Program-made: the position numbers and the translations under genes | Notes under the pieces: model-generated | What the model saw: the letters and a program-made list of their open reading frames with translations, nothing else | Told to the model about the DNA's origin: nothing | Database searches by the model: none | Shown: one piece after another, positions 9,319-17,473 of the stretch | How positions within the stretch are numbered: position 1 is the first letter of the stretch | Layout: each line of letters begins with the position of its first letter | Source: an uncultured Aliivibrio sp. | GTDB taxonomy: Bacteria; Pseudomonadota; Gammaproteobacteria; Enterobacterales; Vibrionaceae | Direction: 5' to 3' | NCBI RefSeq assembly: GCF_946479765.1 | Contig: NZ_CAMLHO010000004.1 | Coordinates: forward strand, 36,569-100,568 | DNA length: 64,000 nt

Positions 9319-9580
9319 ATCCAACCTCCTCAATTCACATTATTTAAAACTAGTTCAATACATAAGTATATCCAGAAATAAGTAGTAAACTAATGGATAT
9401 TTTCGTTGCATTCTCAATATTGAGAGTTTTTTAATGGTAGTAAAAATGGCACTTCTCATGCTTTAGTTTATTTCTATCTAATAAAAATATCATAAAAAAG
9501 TTCATGGTGGTTTCCTCTATAAAATCCATACTTTTTAAGTAGCAAAAAATGTTATGACAAAAAGAAAGAGGGACACTGAT
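9319..9580. promoter_or_regulatory. csgD-csgB divergent control region
   Basis: About 260 bp of very AT-rich DNA holding the promoters of both divergent curli operons. In E. coli this gap binds OmpR, IHF, H-NS, CpxR and CsgD. Here I see poly-A/T tracts, a perfect 14-bp palindrome (9412-9425), and an AT-rich stretch before csgB. No single promoter stands out clearly enough to assign. Confidence 0.6.
9412..9432 (+). promoter_or_regulatory. Palindrome plus T-run in the csgD-csgB gap
   Basis: The 14-bp sequence TCTCAATATTGAGA is a perfect palindrome, directly followed by a G and six Ts. As DNA it could be a dimeric-regulator operator. As RNA it would form a short 5-bp stem with a 4-nt loop before U6, a weak terminator. 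It lies 155 bp before the csgB start. Confidence 0.4.
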
Positions 9581-10150
9581 ATGAAAAAATTATCAGTAAG
9601 TTATCTATATTTATTACTCGCTGTAAGTAGCTATACCTATGCAAATGGTGACCTAGGAATTAATGAATTTAGTTCTCCTGATGAATTAACAGCATTGTCT
9701 GAATTAAATACTAGTCATGATAACAATGCAATTGTAGAGCTTATAAATTCGACAAATTCTCGAGTTGTTATTTTACAGCATAACGTGAATGGAGTAGGAA
9801 GTAATAAAGCTAAAGTACAACAAACTGGTTATGATAATAAAGCTAACATAATACAAATTGGGGGTAATAATATAGGCCTAATTGCTCAAAATGGAATAAA
9901 CAATAGCGCTTCTCTTGAGCAGTGGGGAGTAAACCACGAAGGTGCTATTTTACAGGATGGTAATAATAATATCGCTCATTTAAAGCAAACGGGTAATACT
10001 CAACAAAATGTTATAAATCAGACGGGTGATTCAAATATTGCAGCTGCTGTAAACAAAAATAATGGATCTGGTTTTTCCATTAATCAAACTGGCAATCAAG
10101 GAATTATCTTAGTCAATGGAATGGATAGATTCATATCCATCATAAATTAA
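9581..10150 (+). CDS. csgB: Minor curlin / nucleator CsgB
   Basis: Surface-anchored curlin that nucleates CsgA polymerisation. It has 189 residues with a signal peptide ending near residue 21 (TYA) and several curlin repeats of the form Q-x-G-x-x-N (QQTGYDN, QIGGNN, QNGINN, QDGNNN, QTGNTQ, QTGDSN, QTGNQG). The ATG at 9581 has a GAGGG Shine-Dalgarno; an upstream in-frame ATG at 9554 would add a charged KRKRD stretch before the signal peptide and is less likely. csgA follows after 22 bp. Confidence 0.93.
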   Translation: MKKLSVSYLYLLLAVSSYTYANGDLGINEFSSPDELTALSELNTSHDNNAIVELINSTNSRVVILQHNVNGVGSNKAKVQQTGYDNKANIIQIGGNNIGLIAQNGINNSASLEQWGVNHEGAILQDGNNNIAHLKQTGNTQQNVINQTGDSNIAAAVNKNNGSGFSINQTGNQGIILVNGMDRFISIIN

Positions 10151-10172
10151 AATCATTTCAAGGAAGTTTATT

Positions 10173-11189
10173 ATGAAAAATTTAGCAATCGCAATCTCAA
10201 CCATTTTACTTTCTGGTGCTGTATATGCGGGAAATACCGCTGATGTAGACCTATACAACGCCAATGATAATAGCGTCAATATCTTTCAATTATCACCTGC
10301 AATAGGTAATGATGCTGATGTTCTAATCCGAAATTCTGATGATAATAACGTTGATATTTATCAAATGGGTCGCCATAACGAAGCTACCGTTAAAGCTCGT
10401 AATAACAGTGATGACAATACTTTATTTGTTGGACAACAAGGTCGACACAACGATGCTGTAATAAAAGCTCGTCGTCATAGTGATGACAACAACCTTGCTA
10501 TTGAACAACAAGGTCGTCGTAATTTTGGTAAAATTGTAGCTTACGATAGTGATGATAATATGGCACTTATCGACCAAGATGGACGTCATAATGATGCTCT
10601 TGTTGATATGGATTACTCTGATGGCAATATGGTTAATACTATTGAACAAGACGGTCGCCGTAATGATGCGGCTATCTACCTAGATGGTGCTGATAATAAT
10701 GCGAGTAATACAATCGTTCAAGACGGTCGCCGAAATGATGCAACCATTGGTATTTATGGTGGTTCTAATAATGATTCACTTGCCATTGTACAAGATGGTC
10801 GTCGTAATGATTCAACGATTAGTGTTTATGGAGGTTCAGGTAATACAGCCTTAACTGATATCGATGGTCATGATAACGACACTTATACTGCCTTTTATTT
10901 TGGTGCATCAGATAATGACACTAGTATTCTATTAGAAAATGGTGCGTTAGAAAATACAGTCAATGCTGTTGTTGTTGGCGGAAGTAATAATGAGGTCGAC
11001 GTACTTGTTGATGCCAGCCATGACAACTTTGCAATGGTTACTCAATGGGGTAGTGATTCAGATACAACCATTAATCTAGTTAATGACTCTAACAGTAACT
11101 TTATTATGGTAAACCAAACTAACAATGATTCAGCAACGGTTATGGCAGACAATAGTAGTGGCAACGGTATATTTATTACTCAATTCTAA
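10173..11189 (+). CDS. csgA: Major curlin subunit CsgA, enlarged (338 residues)
   Basis: Secreted amyloid subunit of curli fibres. A 19-residue signal peptide (ending VYA) is followed by about 13 tandem repeats of 22-26 residues, against five in the 151-residue E. coli protein. Repeats 2-8 follow the plan A-x-V/I-x(6-9)-DDN-x(3-5)-I-x-Q-x-G-R-H/R-N. The outer strand keeps Q-x-G-x-x-N, but the second conserved Gln of enteric repeats is mostly missing. The protein is very rich in Asp and Asn. AAGGAAG precedes the ATG. A strong terminator follows, and no csgC is present. Confidence 0.93.
   Translation: MKNLAIAISTILLSGAVYAGNTADVDLYNANDNSVNIFQLSPAIGNDADVLIRNSDDNNVDIYQMGRHNEATVKARNNSDDNTLFVGQQGRHNDAVIKARRHSDDNNLAIEQQGRRNFGKIVAYDSDDNMALIDQDGRHNDALVDMDYSDGNMVNTIEQDGRRNDAAIYLDGADNNASNTIVQDGRRNDATIGIYGGSNNDSLAIVQDGRRNDSTISVYGGSGNTALTDIDGHDNDTYTAFYFGASDNDTSILLENGALENTVNAVVVGGSNNEVDVLVDASHDNFAMVTQWGSDSDTTINLVNDSNSNFIMVNQTNNDSATVMADNSSGNGIFITQF
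10239..11186 (+). repeat. Tandem curlin repeats inside csgA
   Basis: About 13 imperfect units of 66-78 bp. Units 2-8 are the most alike, each encoding a GRHN or GRRN turn followed by DA or DS. Units 9-13 have diverged and lose the Arg-rich turn (GHDN, GALEN, SHDN and similar). This gradient suggests central repeat amplification. Confidence 0.8.
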
Positions 11190-11254
11190 CTGAAGATTAG
11201 GTGTAATTATCTATGTGATTCATTTTAGTTTATTTATTTATTTATTAGTTACAT

Positions 11255-11289
11255 AAAAATCCCTACCAGCATTTTGGTAGGGATTTTTT
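11255..11289 (+). terminator. Terminator of csgBA
   Basis: Fourteen-base perfectly complementary arms (11255-11268 and 11275-11288) with a 6-nt loop and a T-run. This marks the end of the csgBA transcript. A (TTTA)n tract at about 11230-11245 lies just before it. Confidence 0.92.
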
Positions 11290-11426
11290 AGTGCTTGAGT
11301 ATGGGAAAGAATAAGGTATGAATTCTGTTTATATGTAGGCTATTGCTAAATATATGTGAGCGTTCAGGACGTCGACTTTCGAGAGTTCATCTAGCTCTTG
11401 ATAAGCGTAAATTGATAAAGAGGAGG

Positions 11427-11447
11427 GGGAGGTCTTGATGACCTCCC
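11427..11447 (-). terminator. Probable terminator of nptA
   Basis: An 8-bp perfect GC-rich stem (11427-11434 and 11440-11447) lies 12 bp beyond the nptA stop. The following minus-strand bases are pyrimidine-rich but not pure T, so strength is uncertain. Confidence 0.6.
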
Positions 11448-11458
11448 TTTGCTAGACG

Positions 11459-12604
11459 TTAAACAGTTAGAGCCAATACGCTACCAGGTAGGATGATGAA
11501 GACAAAACTCAAGTAACCGGCAACGACTGCTTTGTTGCGGTTTGCCATTTCAGCAATCCATTCAGCGCCTTTTAGTGGTAATTCACGTAGGAAAGGTGTG
11601 CCATAAATAACCAATGTCGCAATAACGTTGAAGCATAAGTGAACCAACGCAATTTGCAGAGCAAAGATAGCATATTCACCAGATACTGCCGTCGCGGCTA
11701 GTAATGCGGTTACACAAGTACCAATATTAGCGCCTAAAGTAAACGGATAAACATCACGAATATTAAGAACGCCAGTACCAACCAGTGGGACCATTAAACT
11801 TGTTGTTGTCGATGAAGATTGAACTAATACCGTTACAACAGTACCAGAAGCAATACCATGCAAAGGACCGCGGCCAATGGCACTCTTTAGAATATCTTTA
11901 GCACGGCCAACCATTAAGCTCTTCATCAATTTACCCATTAAGGTAATCGCGATGATAAGAATAGCAATACCAAGACCAATCATAACTAAACCACCAGTCA
12001 TGCTTCCAAAGCTAGACAATGGCTCTTTGATTGCGCTAATTACAGGTTTTGTAATTGGCTTGATAAAATCAAAACCTTTAATGCTCATATCACCCGCGTT
12101 TAACAGTGGTGATACTAACCATGCTGATAGTTTTTGAAAGATACCAAACATCATTTCTAATGGTAAGAAGATAGCAACCGCAAGTAAGTTAAAGAAATCA
12201 TGGACAGTAGCGCATGCAAATGCACGTCTAAATTCAGTCTTACAGCGAGCGTGACCTAAACTAACTAGGGTATTTGTAACTGTAGTACCAATGTTTGCCC
12301 CCATCACCATAGGGATAGCGGTTTCAACAGGTAAGCCACCAGCAACTAAACCTACAATGATAGAGGTTACAGTTGAAGATGATTGAATCAATGCAGTCGC
12401 AACTAGGCCGATCATTAGGCCTGCAACTGGATGAGAAGCGAATTCAAATAAAACCTTTGCTTCTTCGCCTACAGACCATTTAAAGCCTGTTCCGACCATA
12501 GCTACCGCTAAAAGAAGAAGGTAAAGCATAAATGCTAAGTTTGCCCAACGCAGCATGCGCGAGGTATTACTCATTGTTGCTGCAGAAATTGATTGGGTAT
12601 TCAT
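11459..12604 (-). CDS. nptA: Na+/phosphate cotransporter (NptA, PNaS family)
   Basis: Sodium-driven phosphate importer of the inner membrane. The 381-residue polytopic protein carries the two inverted PNaS repeats, each with the family's QSSS signature (ALIQSSSTVTSI near residue 65 and VLVQSSSTTTSL near residue 260). It is transcribed alone, with a Pho-box-like element oriented towards it 69-86 bp upstream, which suggests PhoB induction under phosphate limitation. It lies upstream of nhaR, fitting a sodium-linked neighbourhood. Confidence 0.92.
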   Translation of the reverse strand: MNTQSISAATMSNTSRMLRWANLAFMLYLLLLAVAMVGTGFKWSVGEEAKVLFEFASHPVAGLMIGLVATALIQSSSTVTSIIVGLVAGGLPVETAIPMVMGANIGTTVTNTLVSLGHARCKTEFRRAFACATVHDFFNLLAVAIFLPLEMMFGIFQKLSAWLVSPLLNAGDMSIKGFDFIKPITKPVISAIKEPLSSFGSMTGGLVMIGLGIAILIIAITLMGKLMKSLMVGRAKDILKSAIGRGPLHGIASGTVVTVLVQSSSTTTSLMVPLVGTGVLNIRDVYPFTLGANIGTCVTALLAATAVSGEYAIFALQIALVHLCFNVIATLVIYGTPFLRELPLKGAEWIAEMANRNKAVVAGYLSFVFIILPGSVLALTV

Positions 12605-12672
12605 AGTAAAGCTCCGTACCGAAATAGTATGTTGTCGGTTTATTTAATCTGAAGCGATAGTAAATAAGGAAT

Positions 12673-12690
12673 ATTTCAGAAATATTACAG
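12673..12690 (-). promoter_or_regulatory. Candidate Pho box for nptA
   Basis: On the minus strand the 18-mer reads CTGTAATATTTCTGAAAT, agreeing at about 15 of 18 positions with the PhoB consensus of two CTGTCAT-type repeats with an AT spacer. It points to nptA and lies within promoter distance of the start at 12604. Confidence 0.55.
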
Positions 12691-12713
12691 TCAGAGGGGA
12701 AACTGTAATATTT
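12680..12713. repeat. 12-bp inverted repeat with Pho-like arms
   Basis: Perfect arms AAATATTACAGT and ACTGTAATATTT (12680-12691 and 12702-12713) flank a 10-bp purine-rich spacer. Each arm forms part of a Pho-box-like sequence, and the right arm extends into a second, weaker one on the + strand (12703-12720). Confidence 0.7.
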
Positions 12714-13018
12714 ACGTCATATTTGGTTTTGATGTTATAAACTCTTACTTTTGTTACTGTAACAGATTGATAATTAGTGTTTTTTATTCTTTATTTTAAA
12801 ATGGAATATAAATTTTTTTTTAAAACTTTTTTGTTCTATGTTGCGAGTTAATGACATTTTCAAGAATATGGATGCGGAAAAAGCGAGGTATAAGTGCTAA
12901 ATGATTGGTTTTTACGAAGTGTTTGCTATTGTTGTCATAAATAACGTATCTTTATCTATCGTCATCCTCCTTAATGCCATTGATGAATGCATTGAGTTAT
13001 AAATCATAAGGTTCCAGC

Positions 13019-13918
13019 ATGTCTCACTTAAATTATAACCATTTGTACTATTTTTGGATGGTATGCAAGCAAGGTTCAGTAACCAAGGCGGCAGAGGCGC
13101 TCTTTCTTACTCCTCAAACGGTAACCGGGCAAATTAAAGCCTTAGAAGAACGTGTCGATGGAAAACTTACAAAGCGTAATGGTCGTAATATTGAACCCAC
13201 GGAATTAGGCCAATTAATTTATAAGTACGCCGATCGTATGTTTGGCTTGAGTTATGAAATGTTGGATATAATAAATTATAGCCAACAATCAAATGTTCTT
13301 TTGGATGTTGGTGTTGCTGATTCGCTCTCTAAGCGTCTAGTCAGTAAAGTACTATCAACAACGGTTCCTGATGATGCATCTATCCATCTTCGTTGTTTTG
13401 AGTCAACGCATGAGTTACTACTTGAGCAGTTATCACAACATAAACTTGATATGATTTTGTCTGATTGCCCGGTTGATTCAGGCCAGAATTCAGGTCTGTT
13501 TAGTAAAAAGTTGGGTGAATGTGAAATGAGTTTTTTTTGCTCTAAAGAAATGACAGATATTCAATTCCCTGAAGTATTAGAAAGAAAAAAAGTCTTAATT
13601 CCTGGTACCCGAACATCAATGGGACGAAAGGTGATCCAATGGTGCGATCAACAAGGTATTACGCCTAATATTTTAGGTGAGTTTGATGATGTCGCTTTAA
13701 TGAAAGCCTTTGCTCGTGAAAATGACTCGGTTTTTTTAGCGCCAACGGTTTATATGAATGAAGCGGGCTCTGACCTTTCTTTGCATCGAATTGCTGATGT
13801 AAAAGATTTAAAAGAAGAATACTACGTTATTTTTGCTGAACGTATGATCCAGCATCCAGCAGTAAAGAGTATCTGTGCGGCTGATTTTTCGCATTTATTT
13901 GATTTACAGTTGCAATAG
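13019..13918 (+). CDS. nhaR: LysR-family transcriptional activator NhaR
   Basis: Activates Na+/H+ antiporter genes in response to sodium in E. coli. The 299 residues comprise an N-terminal LysR helix-turn-helix (about 5-65, including [26 protein letters not shown]) and a substrate-binding domain of the NhaR subfamily. The opening [15 protein letters not shown] is characteristic of NhaR. No nhaA is adjacent, so its targets lie elsewhere. hlyU follows after 48 bp. Confidence 0.94.
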   Translation: MSHLNYNHLYYFWMVCKQGSVTKAAEALFLTPQTVTGQIKALEERVDGKLTKRNGRNIEPTELGQLIYKYADRMFGLSYEMLDIINYSQQSNVLLDVGVADSLSKRLVSKVLSTTVPDDASIHLRCFESTHELLLEQLSQHKLDMILSDCPVDSGQNSGLFSKKLGECEMSFFCSKEMTDIQFPEVLERKKVLIPGTRTSMGRKVIQWCDQQGITPNILGEFDDVALMKAFARENDSVFLAPTVYMNEAGSDLSLHRIADVKDLKEEYYVIFAERMIQHPAVKSICAADFSHLFDLQLQ

Positions 13919-13966
13919 TGGGGCACAATATACTAAATTAGCACTAGCTAAATTAGAGGTTGTTTT

Positions 13967-14263
13967 ATGAATTTAAAAATGATGGAAGAAAATGCACCTC
14001 AAGCGGTGACATTACTAAAAGCGATGGCGAATGAACGCCGCTTATTTATTTTATGTTTATTGCTTGAAGGTGAGTTGTCCGTAGGTCAAATCGCAGAAAA
14101 GTTAGAATTAAGTCAATCAGCATTGTCGCAACATCTTGGTTGGTTACGTAAAGACGAACTGGTTTCGACAAGAAAAGAGTCTCAAACTGTGTTTTATTCA
14201 TTGAATAGCACGGAAGTTAAATCAGTTATTCAATTATTACACGATTTATATTGCCAGAAATAA
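13967..14263 (+). CDS. hlyU: ArsR-family regulator HlyU
   Basis: The 98-residue winged-helix protein matches the Vibrio HlyU pattern from start to end (MNLK-ME, LLKAMANERRL, LSQSALSQHL.WLR, LLH.LYC). HlyU activates haemolysin or RTX toxin genes in V. cholerae and V. vulnificus by countering H-NS. Cys30 and Cys96 sit where known HlyU proteins have their redox-relevant cysteines, and the metal-binding Cys pair of ArsR is absent. A small inverted repeat TTAGC-ACTA-GCTAA (13938-13951) precedes it. The nhaR-hlyU-rpsT order fits V. cholerae from memory. Confidence 0.9.
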   Translation: MNLKMMEENAPQAVTLLKAMANERRLFILCLLLEGELSVGQIAEKLELSQSALSQHLGWLRKDELVSTRKESQTVFYSLNSTEVKSVIQLLHDLYCQK

Positions 14264-14317
14264 ACGTTAGCGATAGAGAAAAGAGATGATTTTTTACAAT
14301 CTCTGAATAACAGGCAT

Positions 14318-14345
14318 AAAAAAACCGACCAAGGTCGGTTTTTTC
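14318..14345. terminator. Bidirectional terminator between hlyU and rpsT
   Basis: A-run, CCGACC, two-base centre, GGTCGG, T-run: a symmetric hairpin able to end both the rightward hlyU and the leftward rpsT transcript. Confidence 0.9.
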
Positions 14346-14373
14346 TTATTTCTAACTGAGAATCAAATTTCTA

Positions 14374-14634
14374 TTAAAGAGCTTTGATTGCTGCAGTGAA
14401 ACGCGCTTTATGACGTGCAGCTTTATTCTTATGAATAAGGCCTTTAGTCGCCATGCGGTCTAGAAGTGGAGTTGCAATTGCTAGTGCAGCAGCTGCAGCT
14501 TCTTTATCACCAGCTTCAATAGCTGCGATAGTTTTTTTCATGTAAGTGCGCATCATTGAACGACGGCTAGCGTTGTGCTGGCGACGTCTTTCAGCTTGAG
14601 TTGCGCGCTTCTTAGCAGATTTACTATTTGCCAA
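14374..14634 (-). CDS. rpsT: 30S ribosomal protein S20
   Basis: Primary 16S rRNA-binding protein of the small subunit, 86 codons, very basic, with a long helical N terminus rich in Lys and Arg. The chosen start is a TTG at 14634 giving [20 protein letters not shown]. coli rpsT also starts at UUG, and this weak start is part of its autoregulation. Upstream in-frame extension to 14694 would add 20 residues found in no S20 known to me. A minus-strand promoter is visible at 14786-14814. Confidence 0.95.
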   Translation of the reverse strand: MANSKSAKKRATQAERRRQHNASRRSMMRTYMKKTIAAIEAGDKEAAAAALAIATPLLDRMATKGLIHKNKAARHKARFTAAIKAL

Positions 14635-14785
14635 GGGTCTAACTCCCAAAAACGTAGTTCGGTGACAATTTAAGGTTCGGAAATATGAACCCATTGAACC
14701 AAAATGTCAAATGATTTGTGTAAAAACCAGACTGTCTCAAACAAAAGTTTGATGAGAATGGCAAAACACGGTTAAGATGGCGTGC

Positions 14786-14814
14786 ATTCTAACAGCATTT
14801 TTTCCAGTTAGTAA
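14786..14814 (-). promoter_or_regulatory. Candidate rpsT promoter
   Basis: On the minus strand TTACTA, 17-bp spacer, TAGAAT. It would give an rpsT leader of about 145 nt, consistent with the long leaders known for rpsT. Confidence 0.5.
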
Positions 14815-14855
14815 GCTCTTTATCGCCATCAACGGCATCTTTGTGAGGTTTTTTT

Positions 14856-16415
14856 GTGAGTAAACGACTTTTACGTTCTGGCTTAATCGTCAGTATCATG
14901 ACTTTAGTGTCTAGAGTACTCGGTTTAGTCCGTGATGTAGTAGTAGCAAATTTAATGGGAGCAGGTGCATCCGCCGATGTTTTCTTCTTCGCGAATAAGA
15001 TACCTAACTTCCTACGCCGCTTATTTGCCGAGGGGGCTTTTTCACAAGCGTTTGTCCCTGTATTAACTGAATATCACGCCAGTGGCGATGATAATAAAAC
15101 ACGAGAGTTAATAGCAAAAGCCTCAGGAACCCTTGGTGTTCTTGTTACGATTGTTACCTTTTTCGGTATTTTAGGTTCTGGTGTAGTCACTGCGTTGTTT
15201 GGGGCTGGTTGGTTTATGGATTGGCTTAATGATGGTCCTAATGCCCCTAAATTTGAATTGGCTAGCTTCTTATTAAAAATTACGTTTCCTTATCTCTGGT
15301 TTATTACTTTTGTTGCATTATCTGGTGCTATCTTAAATACACTCGGTAAATTTGCTGTTTCGTCTTTTACCCCTGTCTTTTTAAATGTAGCCATTATTGC
15401 TTGTGCTTATTTTATCTCTCCAAATTTAGAACAACCTGAGATAGGTTTGGCAATTGGTGTATTTCTTGGTGGACTCATTCAGTTTCTATTCCAGATCCCC
15501 TTTCTTTATAAAGCAAAAATGTTGGTTCGTCCGCAGTGGGGATGGAATGATCCTGGTGTGGTAAAAATTAGAACCTTAATGATCCCTGCATTATTTGGAG
15601 TATCAGTCAGTCAAATTAATTTGCTGCTTGATACTTTTATTGCCAGTTTCTTAGCAACAGGCTCTATCAGTTGGCTATATTACTCAGATCGTTTGTTAGA
15701 GTTTCCATTAGGTTTATTTGGTATTGCTATCGCAACGGTGATTTTACCAGCGCTTTCGCGTCAACATGTGGGCTCCAAAGGTGCTGGTTTCTCTAATACG
15801 ATGGATTGGGGCGTAAGAATGGTGATATTACTTGGGATCCCTGCCATGTTAGGTTTAATGGTGTTAGCTAAACCTATGCTAATGGTATTGTTCATGCGTG
15901 GTGAGTTTTCACCTAATGATGTACACAATGCCTCGCTATCTTTACTTGCTTATGCATCGGGTTTATTAAGCTTCATGCTAATAAAAGTATTAGCTCCTGG
16001 ATATTACGCACGACAAGATACTAAAACACCGGTTCGTTACGGTATTATTGCGATGATAACCAATATGTTCTTTAATGCTATCTTTGCTTATTTTTACGGT
16101 TATGTTGGATTAGCAATGGCAACGGCGTTATCTGCTTTAGTCAATATGGCACTACTTTACCGTGGCCTTCATTTAGCAAATGTCTATAAACTATCAAAAG
16201 AAACCATTGCTTATATTCTAAAGCTAGTATTATCTGGCGGTATCATGGTCAGTGTTTTATTGTGGTTTATGCCAGCGATGAGTGTCTGGCTTGAATGGGA
16301 TTTATTAAAACGAATGACCATGTTGTTAGGCTTTATTACTTTAGGGGTGGTCAGTTACTTAATCCCCGCTATTATATTGGGATTGCGTCCACGTCACTTA
16401 CGAGTCGGTGCATAA
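14856..16415 (+). CDS. murJ: Lipid II flippase MurJ (MviN)
   Basis: Flips lipid II across the inner membrane for peptidoglycan synthesis. The 519-residue MOP-superfamily protein has about 14 hydrophobic helices and the MurJ N-terminal block with SRVLGLVRDVVVA and the motif RRLFAEGAFSQAFVP. The start is GTG with a GTGAGG-like site 8 bases upstream. It is divergent from rpsT and upstream of ribF, the common gammaproteobacterial order. Confidence 0.96.
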   Translation: MSKRLLRSGLIVSIMTLVSRVLGLVRDVVVANLMGAGASADVFFFANKIPNFLRRLFAEGAFSQAFVPVLTEYHASGDDNKTRELIAKASGTLGVLVTIVTFFGILGSGVVTALFGAGWFMDWLNDGPNAPKFELASFLLKITFPYLWFITFVALSGAILNTLGKFAVSSFTPVFLNVAIIACAYFISPNLEQPEIGLAIGVFLGGLIQFLFQIPFLYKAKMLVRPQWGWNDPGVVKIRTLMIPALFGVSVSQINLLLDTFIASFLATGSISWLYYSDRLLEFPLGLFGIAIATVILPALSRQHVGSKGAGFSNTMDWGVRMVILLGIPAMLGLMVLAKPMLMVLFMRGEFSPNDVHNASLSLLAYASGLLSFMLIKVLAPGYYARQDTKTPVRYGIIAMITNMFFNAIFAYFYGYVGLAMATALSALVNMALLYRGLHLANVYKLSKETIAYILKLVLSGGIMVSVLLWFMPAMSVWLEWDLLKRMTMLLGFITLGVVSYLIPAIILGLRPRHLRVGA

Positions 16416-16504
16416 TCTTGTTATTCACTGAGTGAGTGGTTTGGCTAGTAAGATTAGTATATAATTCGTCAGTTTTTTTAATCAAATAACTTGATATTGA
16501 GATA

Positions 16505-17437
16505 ATGGAATTAATCCGAGGCATTCATAATATTACGCCAAACCATCATGGTTGCGTAATGACTATTGGTAATTTTGACGGTGTTCATTTAGGACATCAA
16601 CAAGTATTACAACAGGTTAAGGCTAAAGCTAAGCAATTAGGTTTACCATCTGTAGTAATGACATTTGATCCACAACCAATGGAATTTTTTGCTAAAGAGA
16701 AAGCGCCTGCTCGATTAACTCGTTTAAGAGATAAGTTTGTACAACTTAATAAATTAAATATAGAACGTCTGCTTTGTATTAATTTTAATTATAAATTTGC
16801 ACAGCAAACAGCCGATGAATTTGTTGAACACTTGTTGGTTAAGCTGTTGGGTGTTAAGTTTCTAGTGGTCGGTGATGATTTTTGTTTTGGACAACATCGC
16901 CAAGGCAACTTTGAAATGTTACAAAAAGCAGGTGAAAAATACGGCTTTGAAGTAGTTAATACCAAAAGTTTTTGCCTTCAAAAACAGCGAGTCAGTAGCA
17001 CTGCTATTCGTAACTCACTTGCTGAAGATAGATTAAAAGATGTCGCCACTATGTTAGGGCGTAATTACAGTATTACAGGCCGTGTATCCCATGGCCGAAA
17101 GCTGGGGAGAACGATTGGTTTTCCTACAGCTAACATTCCATTGAAGCGTTGTGTTTCTCCTGTGTCTGGCGTTTATGTTGTTCAAGCCAAAGACCGCAGT
17201 GGTAAGCAGTTAGGTGGTGTGGCCAATATTGGTCATCGCCCAACGGTAGATGGCGTTCGTCAGCAACTTGAAGTTCACTTCTTTGACTATAAAGGCAATT
17301 TATACGGTCAACAATTGGATGTGGAGCTACTTTGTAAGTTGCGTGATGAGCATAAATTTGAGTCATTTGACGCTCTAAAACAACAAATAGAATTAGATTC
17401 TCAGGCGGCGCGGGTGTGGCTGTCTGAAAACAAATAA
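16505..17437 (+). CDS. ribF: Bifunctional riboflavin kinase / FAD synthetase RibF
   Basis: Phosphorylates riboflavin to FMN and adenylates FMN to FAD. The 310 residues form an N-terminal nucleotidyltransferase domain (TIGNFDGVHLGHQ near residue 20 is the HxGH-type site, and SSTAIR near 162) and a C-terminal riboflavin kinase domain (GRTIGFPTAN near 205). First gene of the ribF-ileS-lspA-fkpB-ispH series, 89 bp after murJ. Confidence 0.97.
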   Translation: MELIRGIHNITPNHHGCVMTIGNFDGVHLGHQQVLQQVKAKAKQLGLPSVVMTFDPQPMEFFAKEKAPARLTRLRDKFVQLNKLNIERLLCINFNYKFAQQTADEFVEHLLVKLLGVKFLVVGDDFCFGQHRQGNFEMLQKAGEKYGFEVVNTKSFCLQKQRVSSTAIRNSLAEDRLKDVATMLGRNYSITGRVSHGRKLGRTIGFPTANIPLKRCVSPVSGVYVVQAKDRSGKQLGGVANIGHRPTVDGVRQQLEVHFFDYKGNLYGQQLDVELLCKLRDEHKFESFDALKQQIELDSQAARVWLSENK

Positions 17438-17473
17438 CATTTCATTTCGCCCAAGTAACGGAATTAAGAATCG

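Larger units (their letters stand above)
12605..13018. promoter_or_regulatory. nptA-nhaR intergenic region
   Basis: About 410 bp, AT-rich, separating divergent nptA and nhaR. It contains a large inverted repeat with Pho-box-like halves (12673-12720) and a short perfect palindrome-like site TGTTAC-T-GTAACA (12752-12764). No coding sequence is supported. Confidence 0.6.

Noticed and set aside
9554..9580. Upstream ATG extension of csgB
   Set aside because: It would put the charged TKRKRDTD stretch before the signal peptide; the ATG at 9581 has a GAGGG ribosome site at good distance.
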